14,062 nucleotides of DNA, from positions 11,592-25,653 of the forward strand of contig DMFQ01000342.1 in assembly GCA_003450555.1 (NCBI GenBank), given 5' to 3'. This DNA comes from Ktedonobacter sp. (GTDB lineage Bacteria > Chloroflexota > Ktedonobacteria > Ktedonobacterales > Ktedonobacteraceae). Every line of letters starts with the position of its first letter. Position 1 is the stretch's first letter. Positions 1-6,089 of this stretch are shown here, one piece after another. A program made the position numbers and the translations under genes. Below the pieces are notes generated by a model, which had not been told where the DNA came from, did no database searches, and saw only the letters and a program-made list of their open reading frames with translations.

Positions 1-99
1 GGTGAGTTGTGGCGAGCTATCTTTATTGAGGGTAGCGAGCACAGCGAAACGTTGCTCTTGCAAGAAAGCGCGCGCTTTTTCAGTTAATGAGCCTGACAT
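1..99 (-). CDS. PPOX-type F420-dependent oxidoreductase, N-terminal fragment cut by the window edge
   Basis: Only the first 33 codons are visible; the gene runs off the left edge. The translation begins MSGSLTEKARAF and continues with FAVLATLNKDSSPQLT. This is the usual opening of the small split-barrel PPOX/FDR enzymes, in which the strand 'avLATl.kdGsPql' starts the flavin or F420 binding barrel. The ATG at 99-97 has an AAAGGA ribosome site about 8 bases upstream. It lies 31 bp after the stop of the LLM gene on the same strand, so it is probably the last or a late gene of the F420 operon. Members of this family reduce diverse substrates with F420H2, and some bind FMN or heme instead. The F420 assignment rests on operon context plus the N-terminal pattern; the rest of the protein is not visible. 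Confidence 0.7.
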   Translation of the reverse strand, partial: MSGSLTEKARAFLQEQRFAVLATLNKDSSPQLT

Positions 100-130
100 G
101 CATGTTTTCCTTTAGCTATATCAACATAGG

Positions 131-1132
131 CTAGGCCTGAGCATCTTTTCCATGCAGAGCGGGGATCACAACCTCTCCATAGGCACGGATAAATTCCGTC
201 TGGTTGAGTCCTACGTTATGAACATGAACTTCATCGAAGCCAAGGTCGTAGAAGCTCTGTAGATGGCGGCGATGCTCTTCCAGGTCGGTTGAAATAAACA
301 CCCGGCCTTTGAAATCTTCAGGGCGTACTAACTGTCCGAAGGCGGCGAAGTCTTCAGGAGAGCGAATGTCCTGTTTAGGCGCTTTTATGCCCCCGTTTGG
401 CCATTCCTTCATAGCCTGTTGTGCGGCTTCATCATAGGTGTCTGCCCAGGAGACATGCAATTGTAACAGCTTGGGCATAGTACTCGGCTCTTTACCCGCC
501 TCTCTTGCTCCCTTCTCAAAACTCTCGATGAGCGTTTTGAGCTTCTCAGCTGGTGCTGCGGGAGTGATGAGACCGTCGCAGAGACGCCCGGCTGTTTCGG
601 CTGTTTTCGGACCGGAGGCTGCGACAAAGATGGGGCAGGGAACTTCTGGCCGCGTATACAGGCGAGCGCTTTCCATCCTGATATGCTTTCCGGCGTAGCG
701 TGTCTTTTTGCCTGTAAACAACTGTTTGATGACCTCGATAGATTCGACCATGCGCTCCAGTCGTACAGGCGCGTCAGGCCATTCTCCGCCGACGACGTGC
801 TCGTTGAGCGCCTCACCTGTGCCAATACCCAACCAGAAGCGACGGGGGTACATAGCTGCGAGCGTAGCCGCTCCCTGGGCAATGATTGCTGGATGGTAAC
901 GATATGAAGCACAGGTGACACCTGGTCCGAAAGTCAACTGCTTTGTGCTGCTGCCAAGTGCCCCCATCCATGACCACACCAGGGAACTTTGTCCCTGTTG
1001 CGGGATCCAGGGGTGGAAGTGATCGGCAGCCATCACTCCCCCGAATCCTGCTTGCTCGGCCTCCTGGCACCAGCGGATGAGTTCGTTGGGATGAAATTGT
1101 TCCAGGGCTGCTGAATAACCAAGTATAGGCAT
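131..1132 (-). CDS. LLM-class F420-dependent oxidoreductase, glucose-6-phosphate dehydrogenase-like
   Basis: A 333-residue TIM-barrel enzyme of the bacterial luciferase-like family, probably using F420 as hydride carrier. It opens with MPILGYSAALEQF and has DHFHPW at 37-42 and GTGEALNE at 104-111. These match the F420-dependent glucose-6-phosphate dehydrogenase (FGD) pattern, in which Glu13, His40, Trp44 and Glu109 of the mycobacterial enzyme would be Glu11, His38, Trp42 and Glu107 here, all with the same offset of two. K197, K250 or K253, and R277 lie near the places where FGD binds the sugar phosphate, but I could not align them rigorously. The start at 1132 is chosen because AAGGAGAT sits five bases upstream; a 13-residue longer reading lacks a ribosome site. 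It follows cofC by 66 bp. A possible role is reduction of F420 at the expense of a sugar phosphate, but related enzymes oxidise other alcohols, so the substrate is not fixed. Confidence 0.85.
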   Translation of the reverse strand: MPILGYSAALEQFHPNELIRWCQEAEQAGFGGVMAADHFHPWIPQQGQSSLVWSWMGALGSSTKQLTFGPGVTCASYRYHPAIIAQGAATLAAMYPRRFWLGIGTGEALNEHVVGGEWPDAPVRLERMVESIEVIKQLFTGKKTRYAGKHIRMESARLYTRPEVPCPIFVAASGPKTAETAGRLCDGLITPAAPAEKLKTLIESFEKGAREAGKEPSTMPKLLQLHVSWADTYDEAAQQAMKEWPNGGIKAPKQDIRSPEDFAAFGQLVRPEDFKGRVFISTDLEEHRRHLQSFYDLGFDEVHVHNVGLNQTEFIRAYGEVVIPALHGKDAQA

Positions 1133-1198
1133 AAGATATCTCCTTTGTTTGATCAGACCTGTGTTTGTCAAGAAAGTGTTCTCTCCTCAGAGGCACAA

Positions 1199-1888
1199 TT
1201 ACAGTGCCGTTGGGCGATGCACCATGCTTTCTTCGCGGTCGTTGCAGTGGTATTCCTCATAGTTTCCTGGTCGGCTTTGTATGTTTTCGCCGCTCAAGAC
1301 TTGTAGCTTGTATAAATCATTTAGATCATCGATGGTATCGATGTCCAGTGCTAGACCATCGCTCTTATATATATTACTGTCCAGTTGCCACTCCTTCGCA
1401 GCTTGCACGTATCTTTGCAAGCTGTTGGCCCCGAATAGGTAGGGGAGCGCCAGCGGTGGGCGTACAAGGATCGCGTTTGTGCCAGTACCATCGCACGATG
1501 CTGCGAGTACAACTGGATAGCGCATAGATCGTTCAATGAGGGCGCAGATGTCGCTGGATTGAAGTAAGGGTAGATCTGCTGCTATAGTCAAAAGGGCGGT
1601 AGTGCCTGCCTCTTGTTCCTGTAGAGCGGCGACGTGGAGAGCCGCGTTATGTCCTGGCAACTCCTCGATGAGTGCGCGTGCTCCCCATGTTTGAGCGTAT
1701 TCGAGCACCTGTGTGTCAGGGCTAACCACAGTTATCTGTTCCAGTATATTGCTTTGATGTAACACATATATTACGTGGTGAAGCATATCTAATACCAGGT
1801 TTTTACGTTGGGTTAATGTTAGGTGCCTTGCCAGGCGACTTTTTGCTTCACCCAGTGCTTTGACGGGGATCAGTGCTCTATATATCAT
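1199..1888 (-). CDS. cofC: 2-phospholactate/phosphoenolpyruvate guanylyltransferase CofC (FbiD)
   Basis: A 229-residue cytoplasmic nucleotidyltransferase of F420 biosynthesis. It activates a three-carbon phospho-acid (phosphoenolpyruvate in many bacteria, 2-phospholactate in archaea, 3-phosphoglycerate in a few) with GTP for transfer by CofD. The N-terminus ALIPVKALGEAKSRLA (5-20) is the CofC nucleotide-binding signature. ADLPLL at 104-109 carries the metal-binding aspartate, GTGTNAI lies at 134-140, and LDIDTIDDL at 181-189 is the usual closing motif. The last 25 or so residues after YKLQ look like a non-conserved tail. The gene starts 31 bp after cofD on the same strand, with only a weak purine-rich ribosome site. 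The three-carbon substrate cannot be read from sequence by eye. The family assignment is secure because it stands next to cofD and cofE. Confidence 0.93.
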   Translation of the reverse strand: MIYRALIPVKALGEAKSRLARHLTLTQRKNLVLDMLHHVIYVLHQSNILEQITVVSPDTQVLEYAQTWGARALIEELPGHNAALHVAALQEQEAGTTALLTIAADLPLLQSSDICALIERSMRYPVVLAASCDGTGTNAILVRPPLALPYLFGANSLQRYVQAAKEWQLDSNIYKSDGLALDIDTIDDLNDLYKLQVLSGENIQSRPGNYEEYHCNDREESMVHRPTAL

Positions 1889-1919
1889 TCTGCTCTGTTT
1901 TCTGTATGCATCCGGCAGT

Positions 1920-2852
1920 TTAAAAACTCAGCCCCGCAGCCTCTAGGACCTTTCGGGCGAGGGCTGCTTTGCTCTCTTTGTCTCGCATAATAGTATTCGT
2001 CGTCATTGCAGGGATACCCAGGTCCTCAATCTCACCTACCAGGTGAGCATCTTGCTCGTCAATGACCATCACATCCAAGAAATCGCGGTAGCAACGAGCG
2101 ACACCTACAGCAGATACCTCCATACCAAGACCGCTCATGAGTTTATCGGCCGGGCCTTTGATGGGCGCTCCTCCGATGATTGGGCTTACAGCGACAATCA
2201 TAGCGCTGGCTTCATGAAGAGTGTCATGAATACCTGGTACAGCTAAAATACTGCCGATGCTGACGATAGGATTACTTGGTGCCAACAAGATGGCATCAGC
2301 CCCCTTCAGAGCTTCAAGGACACCCGGTGCGGGTCGTGATTCCCTGGCGCCTACAAATAGCACACCCTGTACTTCGTCGGCACAACGGCGTTTGACCATG
2401 TATTCCTGGAAGTGAAGCTGCCCAACTGGCGTACGGATGTGAGTTGCTACCGGCTGATCTGTCATAGGCAATAAGCGTATGTCCAGGCCGAAGCGCTTGC
2501 GTAGGTCATCAGTTGCATCGCTGAGTGTTTTCCCCTGCCTGAGGAGGTTGGTGCGGTGGATATGCGTGGCAAGGTCGCGGTCCCCGAGCATAAACCAATC
2601 TTCATTGCCATATTGTGTTAACTGACTCATGGTATGGTAGGTGTCGTTGCGTACGCCCCAACCATGTGTTTCGTCGATGACGCCAGCCAGCGTGTACGTG
2701 ACTATATCGAGATCAGGCGAGACGTGTAAACCGTAGAACTCGCGATCATCGCCCGTATTGCCAATAACGGTAATCTGATTTTGGGGAACAACCTGTACCA
2801 GCCCCTCTAAAAAACGTGCCGCGCCCACTCCGCCGGCTAGAACAACAATCAT
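1920..2852 (-). CDS. cofD: 2-phospho-L-lactate (or enolpyruvyl) transferase CofD (FbiA)
   Basis: A 310-residue transferase that joins the activated three-carbon unit made by CofC to FO, giving F420-0 or dehydro-F420-0. It begins MIVVLAGGVGAARFLEGL; the GGVGAA loop (7-12) binds the nucleotide and NTGDD (32-36) is the conserved metal and FO site. LLAPSNPIVSIG (189-200) and SPIIGGAPIKGPADKLM (223-239) are strong CofD signatures. Length is normal for the family. The ATG has an AGAGGA ribosome site that overlaps the end of the nitroreductase gene; the gap between the two genes is only 8 bp, which implies one transcript. Whether the product is F420-0 or its dehydro form depends on the CofC substrate, but the adjacent FbiB-like reductase argues for the phosphoenolpyruvate route. 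Confidence 0.95.
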   Translation of the reverse strand: MIVVLAGGVGAARFLEGLVQVVPQNQITVIGNTGDDREFYGLHVSPDLDIVTYTLAGVIDETHGWGVRNDTYHTMSQLTQYGNEDWFMLGDRDLATHIHRTNLLRQGKTLSDATDDLRKRFGLDIRLLPMTDQPVATHIRTPVGQLHFQEYMVKRRCADEVQGVLFVGARESRPAPGVLEALKGADAILLAPSNPIVSIGSILAVPGIHDTLHEASAMIVAVSPIIGGAPIKGPADKLMSGLGMEVSAVGVARCYRDFLDVMVIDEQDAHLVGEIEDLGIPAMTTNTIMRDKESKAALARKVLEAAGLSF

Positions 2853-2860
2853 AACATCCT

Positions 2861-3538
2861 CTAATCAAAACGAACTATTAACGTACTCAAAGGGAGGCGT
2901 TCACGCCGTTGCGGATTGGCGGCAGCGTATCCCACCGGTATGAGAGCATGAGGGATGAGCCGCGTATCTAACTCAAGGGCCTGACAGACGATCTCTGGGC
3001 AGAAGAGTGGAGCGCACATCCAGCCGGTATCCAGCCCCAGCTCATAGGCCATCAGGAGCATATTTTGGATGGCAGCGCCAAGGCTCTGAATCGCCATCGT
3101 TGTTTCATCGTTCTGTCTTTTCGCATCTGGGTAGCGATCCAGATCTTCTAGATACAGGCAAGGGATGATAAGTGCAGGGGCGTTGAGTATGCGTTGGCGT
3201 GACTTTTCCAGGCGGGTATTGACGATCTCTGCGTCCTGCCCATCCATTTGTAGATTCTCTTGCCATGTCGCACCCATCTGCTCTGCTAGACGCGCCTTGG
3301 GTTCTGCTTTTGAGAGCACGACAAAACGCCAGGGTTGTCTCCCATGTGGTGAAGGTGCCCAGCGTGCTGCTTCTAACATCTGCTCGATCAACTCACGCGG
3401 AACGGGTTGAGCTTGAAATTTCCGTACACTACGCCTGCCTTTTATCAGCTCGGTCAGGTTGTCTGCTCGGACAGGAAGCCCTGCCTGTCGAGAAAAGGAG
3501 TGAGTTGTCACGTTGGCGATATTCCCTTTTTTGTACAT
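2861..3538 (-). CDS. Stand-alone FMN nitroreductase matching the FbiB C-terminal domain; likely dehydro-F420-0 reductase
   Basis: A 225-residue nitroreductase-fold protein. RRSVRKF (35-41) is the FMN phosphate-binding start of the fold, APSPHGRQPWRF (61-72) matches the 'APaPHh..PvRFv' segment of mycobacterial FbiB, and GAAIQNMLLMAYELGLDTGW (154-173) is the second flavin-contacting helix. In FbiB this domain reduces dehydro-F420-0 to F420-0 with FMNH2, while the N-terminal domain adds glutamates. Here the two activities are separate neighbouring genes. The ATG overlaps the cofE stop as TGATG, sharing one base, and no clear ribosome site precedes it, so translational coupling to cofE is likely. 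The function follows from similarity recognised by eye and from position between cofE and cofD. A general nitro- or flavin reductase role is the alternative, but seems unlikely in this setting. Confidence 0.87.
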   Translation of the reverse strand: MYKKGNIANVTTHSFSRQAGLPVRADNLTELIKGRRSVRKFQAQPVPRELIEQMLEAARWAPSPHGRQPWRFVVLSKAEPKARLAEQMGATWQENLQMDGQDAEIVNTRLEKSRQRILNAPALIIPCLYLEDLDRYPDAKRQNDETTMAIQSLGAAIQNMLLMAYELGLDTGWMCAPLFCPEIVCQALELDTRLIPHALIPVGYAAANPQRRERLPLSTLIVRFD

Positions 3539-4305
3539 CAGCGAAACATGTCTGTCGAGGTATCGCGCAATAAGCTTCTGGCATCACTCTCGCTGGGTAT
3601 GTATTCATAGCCACGAATGAGCGCCACGGGGATGCGATCAATCTTACCCATTACCAGTTCCGCCGCTGCTGCCAATTCGTCAGCTACTGCAATGGCACTG
3701 GCCTGCAGTTCGTATCCATAAGGGTCGCGTTGACCTCGATAGTCTACAATCGATTCTAATCCAGCTACCCCTATAGCTGTATTAACTTGTCCGTTACGCC
3801 AGGGACGCCCCCAGGTATCAGAAATAATGATGGCGATATCAAAGCTTGCATCTTCTCTTGCCAACTGCTGTAGCCGCGAACGTAGATTATAAGCTGAGCG
3901 GTCAGAATCGATTGGTAAAAGGGTAAGCTCGCGTTCACCGTTGACATTTGACTCATCAACGCCTGAGTTGGCACAAATGAAACCGTGTTTTGTCTCTGTA
4001 ATCAGTACACCGTGGTCCATGCGCACAATGCGACGACTCTCACGTAATACCACCTCTAGATGTTGAGCGTCCTTCTTGCTTTGAGCAGCTGCAATGCGGG
4101 CGAATTCGGAGGGCTGCACCTCATCAAGATTCACGATTCGTCCCTCTGCTTTTGAGACGATTTTCTGTGTTACAACGAGTATATCGCATTGCTGAAGGAC
4201 CAATTTATTTGTTTGTAGTGCTTCATAGATGACAAGGCCCAGGTCTGTGCCTGGGGGAATCTCTCCAATGCCTCTAATGGGCACGATACGTAGTTCTGCG
4301 CTCAT
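3538..4305 (-). CDS. cofE: Coenzyme F420-0:L-glutamate ligase CofE
   Basis: A 255-residue ligase that uses GTP to add one or more gamma-linked glutamates to F420-0. It has the length of the stand-alone archaeal CofE (about 250 residues), not of the roughly 450-residue FbiB fusion of actinobacteria. Signatures are TQKIVSKAEGR (46-56), CANSGVDESNV (111-121), and SDTWGRPWRNGQVNTAIG (162-179), which binds metal and nucleotide. The C-terminal ADELAAAAELVMGK (208-221) is also typical. It is the first gene of the operon: a TATAAT box lies about 20 bp before the ATG, the leader would be only about a dozen bases, and an AGGAGGT ribosome site sits two bases before the start, closer than usual. The tail length it makes cannot be predicted from sequence. 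Confidence 0.95.
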   Translation of the reverse strand: MSAELRIVPIRGIGEIPPGTDLGLVIYEALQTNKLVLQQCDILVVTQKIVSKAEGRIVNLDEVQPSEFARIAAAQSKKDAQHLEVVLRESRRIVRMDHGVLITETKHGFICANSGVDESNVNGERELTLLPIDSDRSAYNLRSRLQQLAREDASFDIAIIISDTWGRPWRNGQVNTAIGVAGLESIVDYRGQRDPYGYELQASAIAVADELAAAAELVMGKIDRIPVALIRGYEYIPSESDARSLLRDTSTDMFR

Positions 4306-4323
4306 ATACCTCCTGCTGCCTTC

Positions 4324-4352
4324 ATTATATCGTTTGCTTTACAATACTGCAA
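4324..4352 (-). promoter_or_regulatory. Promoter of the F420 (cofE) operon
   Basis: On the minus strand a perfect TATAAT (4329-4324) is preceded, after exactly 17 bp, by TTGCAG (4352-4347). The -35 box matches only the first three bases of the consensus, so activity may rest on the strong -10 or on a regulator. The predicted start near 4317 leaves a leader of about 12 bases before the cofE ATG. The -35 box falls inside the spacer of a perfect inverted repeat. Confidence 0.65.
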
Positions 4353-4361
4353 ATTGTAAAG
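4337..4361. promoter_or_regulatory. 9-bp perfect inverted repeat over the cofE -35 box, candidate operator
   Basis: CTTTACAAT at 4337-4345 is mirrored by ATTGTAAAG at 4353-4361, with the 7-bp spacer ACTGCAA between. The spacer contains the -35 hexamer of the cof promoter, so a dimeric regulator bound here would cover it. An overlapping second pair, CAATACT (4342-4348) and AGTATTG (4360-4366), adds further symmetry. The site also lies upstream of the divergent DoxX gene. The repeat is seen directly; its role as an operator is inferred, and no regulator gene is adjacent. Confidence 0.55.
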
Positions 4362-4482
4362 TATTGAGGCGAAGCATGGAAGCATCTTGCTGGTGAAAGG
4401 CGCTGGATAGGCAAAATCAGGCTACCTGTATCCTTTTAGTGTGTTGCGATGTGATTAAATGTAAGAGCACCATTAGAGGTGC

Positions 4483-4512
4483 CTGACTTTCATTTTCTCA
4501 CTTTCATATTTT
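4483..4512 (+). promoter_or_regulatory. Candidate promoter for the DoxX and PIG-L pair (weak)
   Basis: CTGACT (4483-4488) and TATTTT (4507-4512) are separated by 18 bp, each with four of six consensus bases. Transcription would start near 4519, just ahead of the GAAAGGGG ribosome site at 4525-4532. The rest of the 239-bp divergent region holds the cof promoter and its inverted repeat plus a small GCACC/GGTGC hairpin near 4466-4482. I see no gene in it. Confidence 0.3.
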
Positions 4513-4544
4513 GCAACTTCATTTGAAAGGGGTAACACAAAACA

Positions 4545-4907
4545 ATGTTAAGAACGCTTAGTCACACACTTTTGGCCGGAATCTTCATCGCCGGAGGCTT
4601 TGATGCTTTTGCGAAGCCCGGGGGGCGTGTCAATAAAGTAGCCGCTTCTGGCATACCTGAGGCAGATCAGGCTGTTAAACTCAATGGGGCAGCTATGGTA
4701 ATCGCGGGCGCTGCCCTGGCTTTGAATATTGCACCCAAAGCTGCCGCAACTGTGCTCATTGGCTGCTTGATACCAACTACAGTTGTCGGCCATGCATTTT
4801 GGCAAGAGCCGGAAGTGACTGGCCGCAAGAATCAGCAAGTGCAGTTTCTCAAGAACCTGGGATTAATTGGGGGCCTGTTGCTTGTTCTCACCGAGAAAAG
4901 CAAATAA
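4545..4907 (+). CDS. DoxX family membrane protein
   Basis: A 120-residue integral membrane protein with about four hydrophobic helices, near residues 5-23, 44-62, 66-83 and 103-116. The pattern LLAGIFIAGGFDAFAKPG at the N-terminus, the middle LNGAAMVIAGAALALN, and the following aromatic loop with a charged segment (HAFWQEPEVTGRKNQQ) before the last helix are typical of the DoxX/SURF4-like family. DoxX was first described as a subunit of an archaeal thiosulfate:quinone oxidoreductase, but most bacterial members have no fixed function and are linked loosely to redox stress. The ATG follows a GAAAGGGG ribosome site. The gene is followed after 31 bp by a PIG-L deacetylase gene, probably in the same transcript. 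The family call is firm; the role is unknown. Confidence 0.88.
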   Translation: MLRTLSHTLLAGIFIAGGFDAFAKPGGRVNKVAASGIPEADQAVKLNGAAMVIAGAALALNIAPKAAATVLIGCLIPTTVVGHAFWQEPEVTGRKNQQVQFLKNLGLIGGLLLVLTEKSK

Positions 4908-4924
4908 GCAAATAAGCAATTAAG
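4901..4924 (+). repeat. Three tandem 8-bp repeats at the DoxX / PIG-L junction
   Basis: CAAATAAG (4901-4908), CAAATAAG (4909-4916) and CAATTAAG (4917-4924) follow each other without gaps. The first unit contains the DoxX stop codon and the last runs into the ribosome site of the next gene (AAGGAAG, 4925-4931). The array is short and could be a chance product of slippage in AT-rich sequence. Confidence 0.7.
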
Positions 4925-4938
4925 AAGGAAGACATTTT

Positions 4939-5673
4939 GTGATTGAACAGGAACAAAACAAGGTTGCGATGGTCATTGTGGCCCATCCAGACGATGCCGA
5001 GTTTGGCGCTGCAGGCACTGTTGCTGCCTGGATAAAAGAGGGATGGGATGTTTATTATGTCATCTGTACTGACGCGGCAGGTGGTGGCCCTGACGATGCG
5101 ATGGATGTAGGACATGAGGCGCGCCTGGTAATTTCGAATATACGGAAGAGCGAGCAGCGAGCAGCCTGTGCAGTGCTCGGCGTGAAGGACGTTATCTTTC
5201 TCGATTACCATGATGGTCAGCTACAGCCAACGCTTGAACTACGACGAGACCTGGTGCGCGTACTGCGCCAGTATAAGCCATTCCGTGTGTTATGCCAGTC
5301 ACCTGAAAGAACGTGGACTCCTGTCTATGCAATTGGACGCTACCACCCGGATCACCTGGCTGCTGGCCAGGCAGCGATCGCAGCGATATATCCTGCATCG
5401 CAGAATGGGTGGGATTTTCCCGATCTGCTGAAAGAAGACTTGCTGCCACATAAAGTGCGTGAAGTCTACTTTATGGGGGCGCCCAACCCGAATTATGCAG
5501 TCGATATTACAGAACAATGGGATCTCAAGGTAGCTGCGTTACGTGCCCATGAGAGTCAATTGGCTGAAAGATTTCCGGAGTTGGAGGGTTTCATTTCCAC
5601 ACGTTCTGCAGAGTGCGGCGCGAAATATGGAATGGCGTTAGCCGAGGAATTTCATCGTGCCGAAAATCGATAA
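4939..5673 (+). CDS. PIG-L / LmbE family zinc-dependent deacetylase
   Basis: A 244-residue deacetylase of the PIG-L (LmbE) family, probably cytoplasmic and removing an acetyl group from an N-acetylglucosamine-type conjugate. AHPDDAEFGAAGT (15-27) holds the His-Pro-Asp-Asp zinc site with the catalytic aspartate. HPDH (136-139) supplies a further zinc histidine, and the segment with R69, SEQ (71-73) and the LG turn is the usual helix after the substrate pocket. The family includes MshB (mycothiol), BshB (bacillithiol) and antibiotic tailoring enzymes; I cannot choose between these from sequence alone, and no glycosyltransferase or ligase partner is nearby. The start is GTG at 4939, supported by AAGGAAG seven bases upstream. 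It shares a transcript with the DoxX gene and is followed by the separate riboflavin leader. Confidence 0.9.
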   Translation: MIEQEQNKVAMVIVAHPDDAEFGAAGTVAAWIKEGWDVYYVICTDAAGGGPDDAMDVGHEARLVISNIRKSEQRAACAVLGVKDVIFLDYHDGQLQPTLELRRDLVRVLRQYKPFRVLCQSPERTWTPVYAIGRYHPDHLAAGQAAIAAIYPASQNGWDFPDLLKEDLLPHKVREVYFMGAPNPNYAVDITEQWDLKVAALRAHESQLAERFPELEGFISTRSAECGAKYGMALAEEFHRAENR

Positions 5674-5719
5674 TGAATAGTCGTCAGTAAGAATGCGAAC
5701 TAGCATGGGTGAATACCCC

Positions 5720-5749
5720 TTGCAATGGTTCCAGCTTTTGTGACATACT
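5720..5749 (+). promoter_or_regulatory. Candidate promoter of the riboswitch-RibXY unit
   Basis: TTGCAA (5720-5725) and CATACT (5744-5749) are 18 bp apart, each with four of six consensus bases. Transcription would begin near 5756, about two bases before the first base of the riboswitch P1 helix. That fit strengthens an otherwise modest match. Confidence 0.45.
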
Positions 5750-5757
5750 TAGAGCAG

Positions 5758-5917
5758 AGACCTTCGGGGCAGGGTGTAATTCCCGACCGGCGGTGAGACG
5801 AATAGTTGATGCTTTCGTCAAGCCCGCGAGTCAGCAGTGTGCCAGTGTTGTCACGCTGTTTGACAGATTCGGTGTGAATCCGAAGCCGACGGTTATAGTC
5901 CGGATGGGAGAAGGTTT
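5758..5917 (+). promoter_or_regulatory. FMN riboswitch (RFN element)
   Basis: All the conserved blocks of the FMN aptamer occur in order: TTCGGGGCAGGGTG and ATTCCCGACCGGCGGT (5763-5794), AGCCCGCGAG (5821-5830), GATTCGGTGTGAATCCGAAG (5866-5885), CCGACGGT (5886-5893) and AGTCCGGATGGGAGAAGG (5897-5914). The P1 helix closes as AGACCTT (5758-5764) with AAGGTTT (5911-5917), including one G-U pair. A variable arm of about 35 bases lies between the third and fourth blocks, as usual. The element senses FMN and usually shuts off riboflavin synthesis or uptake genes when FMN is plentiful. It lies 173 bases ahead of an ABC permease gene, which points to riboflavin transport. Confidence 0.97.
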
Positions 5918-5986
5918 AGCATAGATACGGATTACCCTACCTTGTTGCGTTGGAGCAACAGGGTCTACTGGGCTATCTACGATGCT
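5918..5986 (+). terminator. Riboswitch expression platform: long hairpin, probable regulated terminator
   Basis: Directly after P1 a long stem can form. AGCATAGATA (5918-5927) pairs with TATCT and ATGCT (5974-5986, with a 3-base bulge), CCC (5935-5937) with GGG (5970-5972), and CCTTGTTGC (5940-5948) with GCAACAGGG (5955-5963). A moderately T-rich stretch, CTCTTCTATTGTCT, follows. The 3' strand of P1, AAGGT (5911-5915), could instead pair with ACCTT (5939-5943), which would break both P1 and this hairpin. That is the expected logic of an antiterminator. The pairing is seen directly; the switching is inferred, and the T-run is weaker than in a classic terminator. Confidence 0.5.
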
Positions 5987-6026
5987 CTTCTATTGTCTCC
6001 CTCACAAGCCTCCCCGAGTCAGTTGA

Positions 6027-6066
6027 ATTGACGTTTTCCCGTTATTTGTTGGGAATACCTGTCAAT
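6027..6066 (+). promoter_or_regulatory. Second leader hairpin upstream of ribX
   Basis: ATTGAC (6027-6032) pairs with GTCAAT (6061-6066) and TTCCC (6036-6040) with GGGAA (6051-6055), leaving small internal loops. It ends 12 bases before the GAGGG ribosome site (6079-6083). It may protect or expose the start region, but nothing proves a role. Confidence 0.35.
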
Positions 6067-6089
6067 AGAGCTATGACCGAGGGATGTAA

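Noticed and set aside
409..921. 170-codon open frame antisense-frame within the LLM gene
   Set aside because: It lies inside the LLM gene in another frame, has no ribosome site and encodes a low-complexity, Ser/Arg-rich product typical of a shadow frame.
4466..4500. GCACC/GGTGC hairpin followed by T-rich DNA as a terminator
   Set aside because: The stem is only five base pairs, the following tract is interrupted, and no plus-strand gene lies upstream that would need it.
5709..5924. 71-codon plus-strand frame over the riboflavin leader
   Set aside because: It coincides with the conserved FMN aptamer blocks, whose constraint is on RNA structure, so the frame is accidental.
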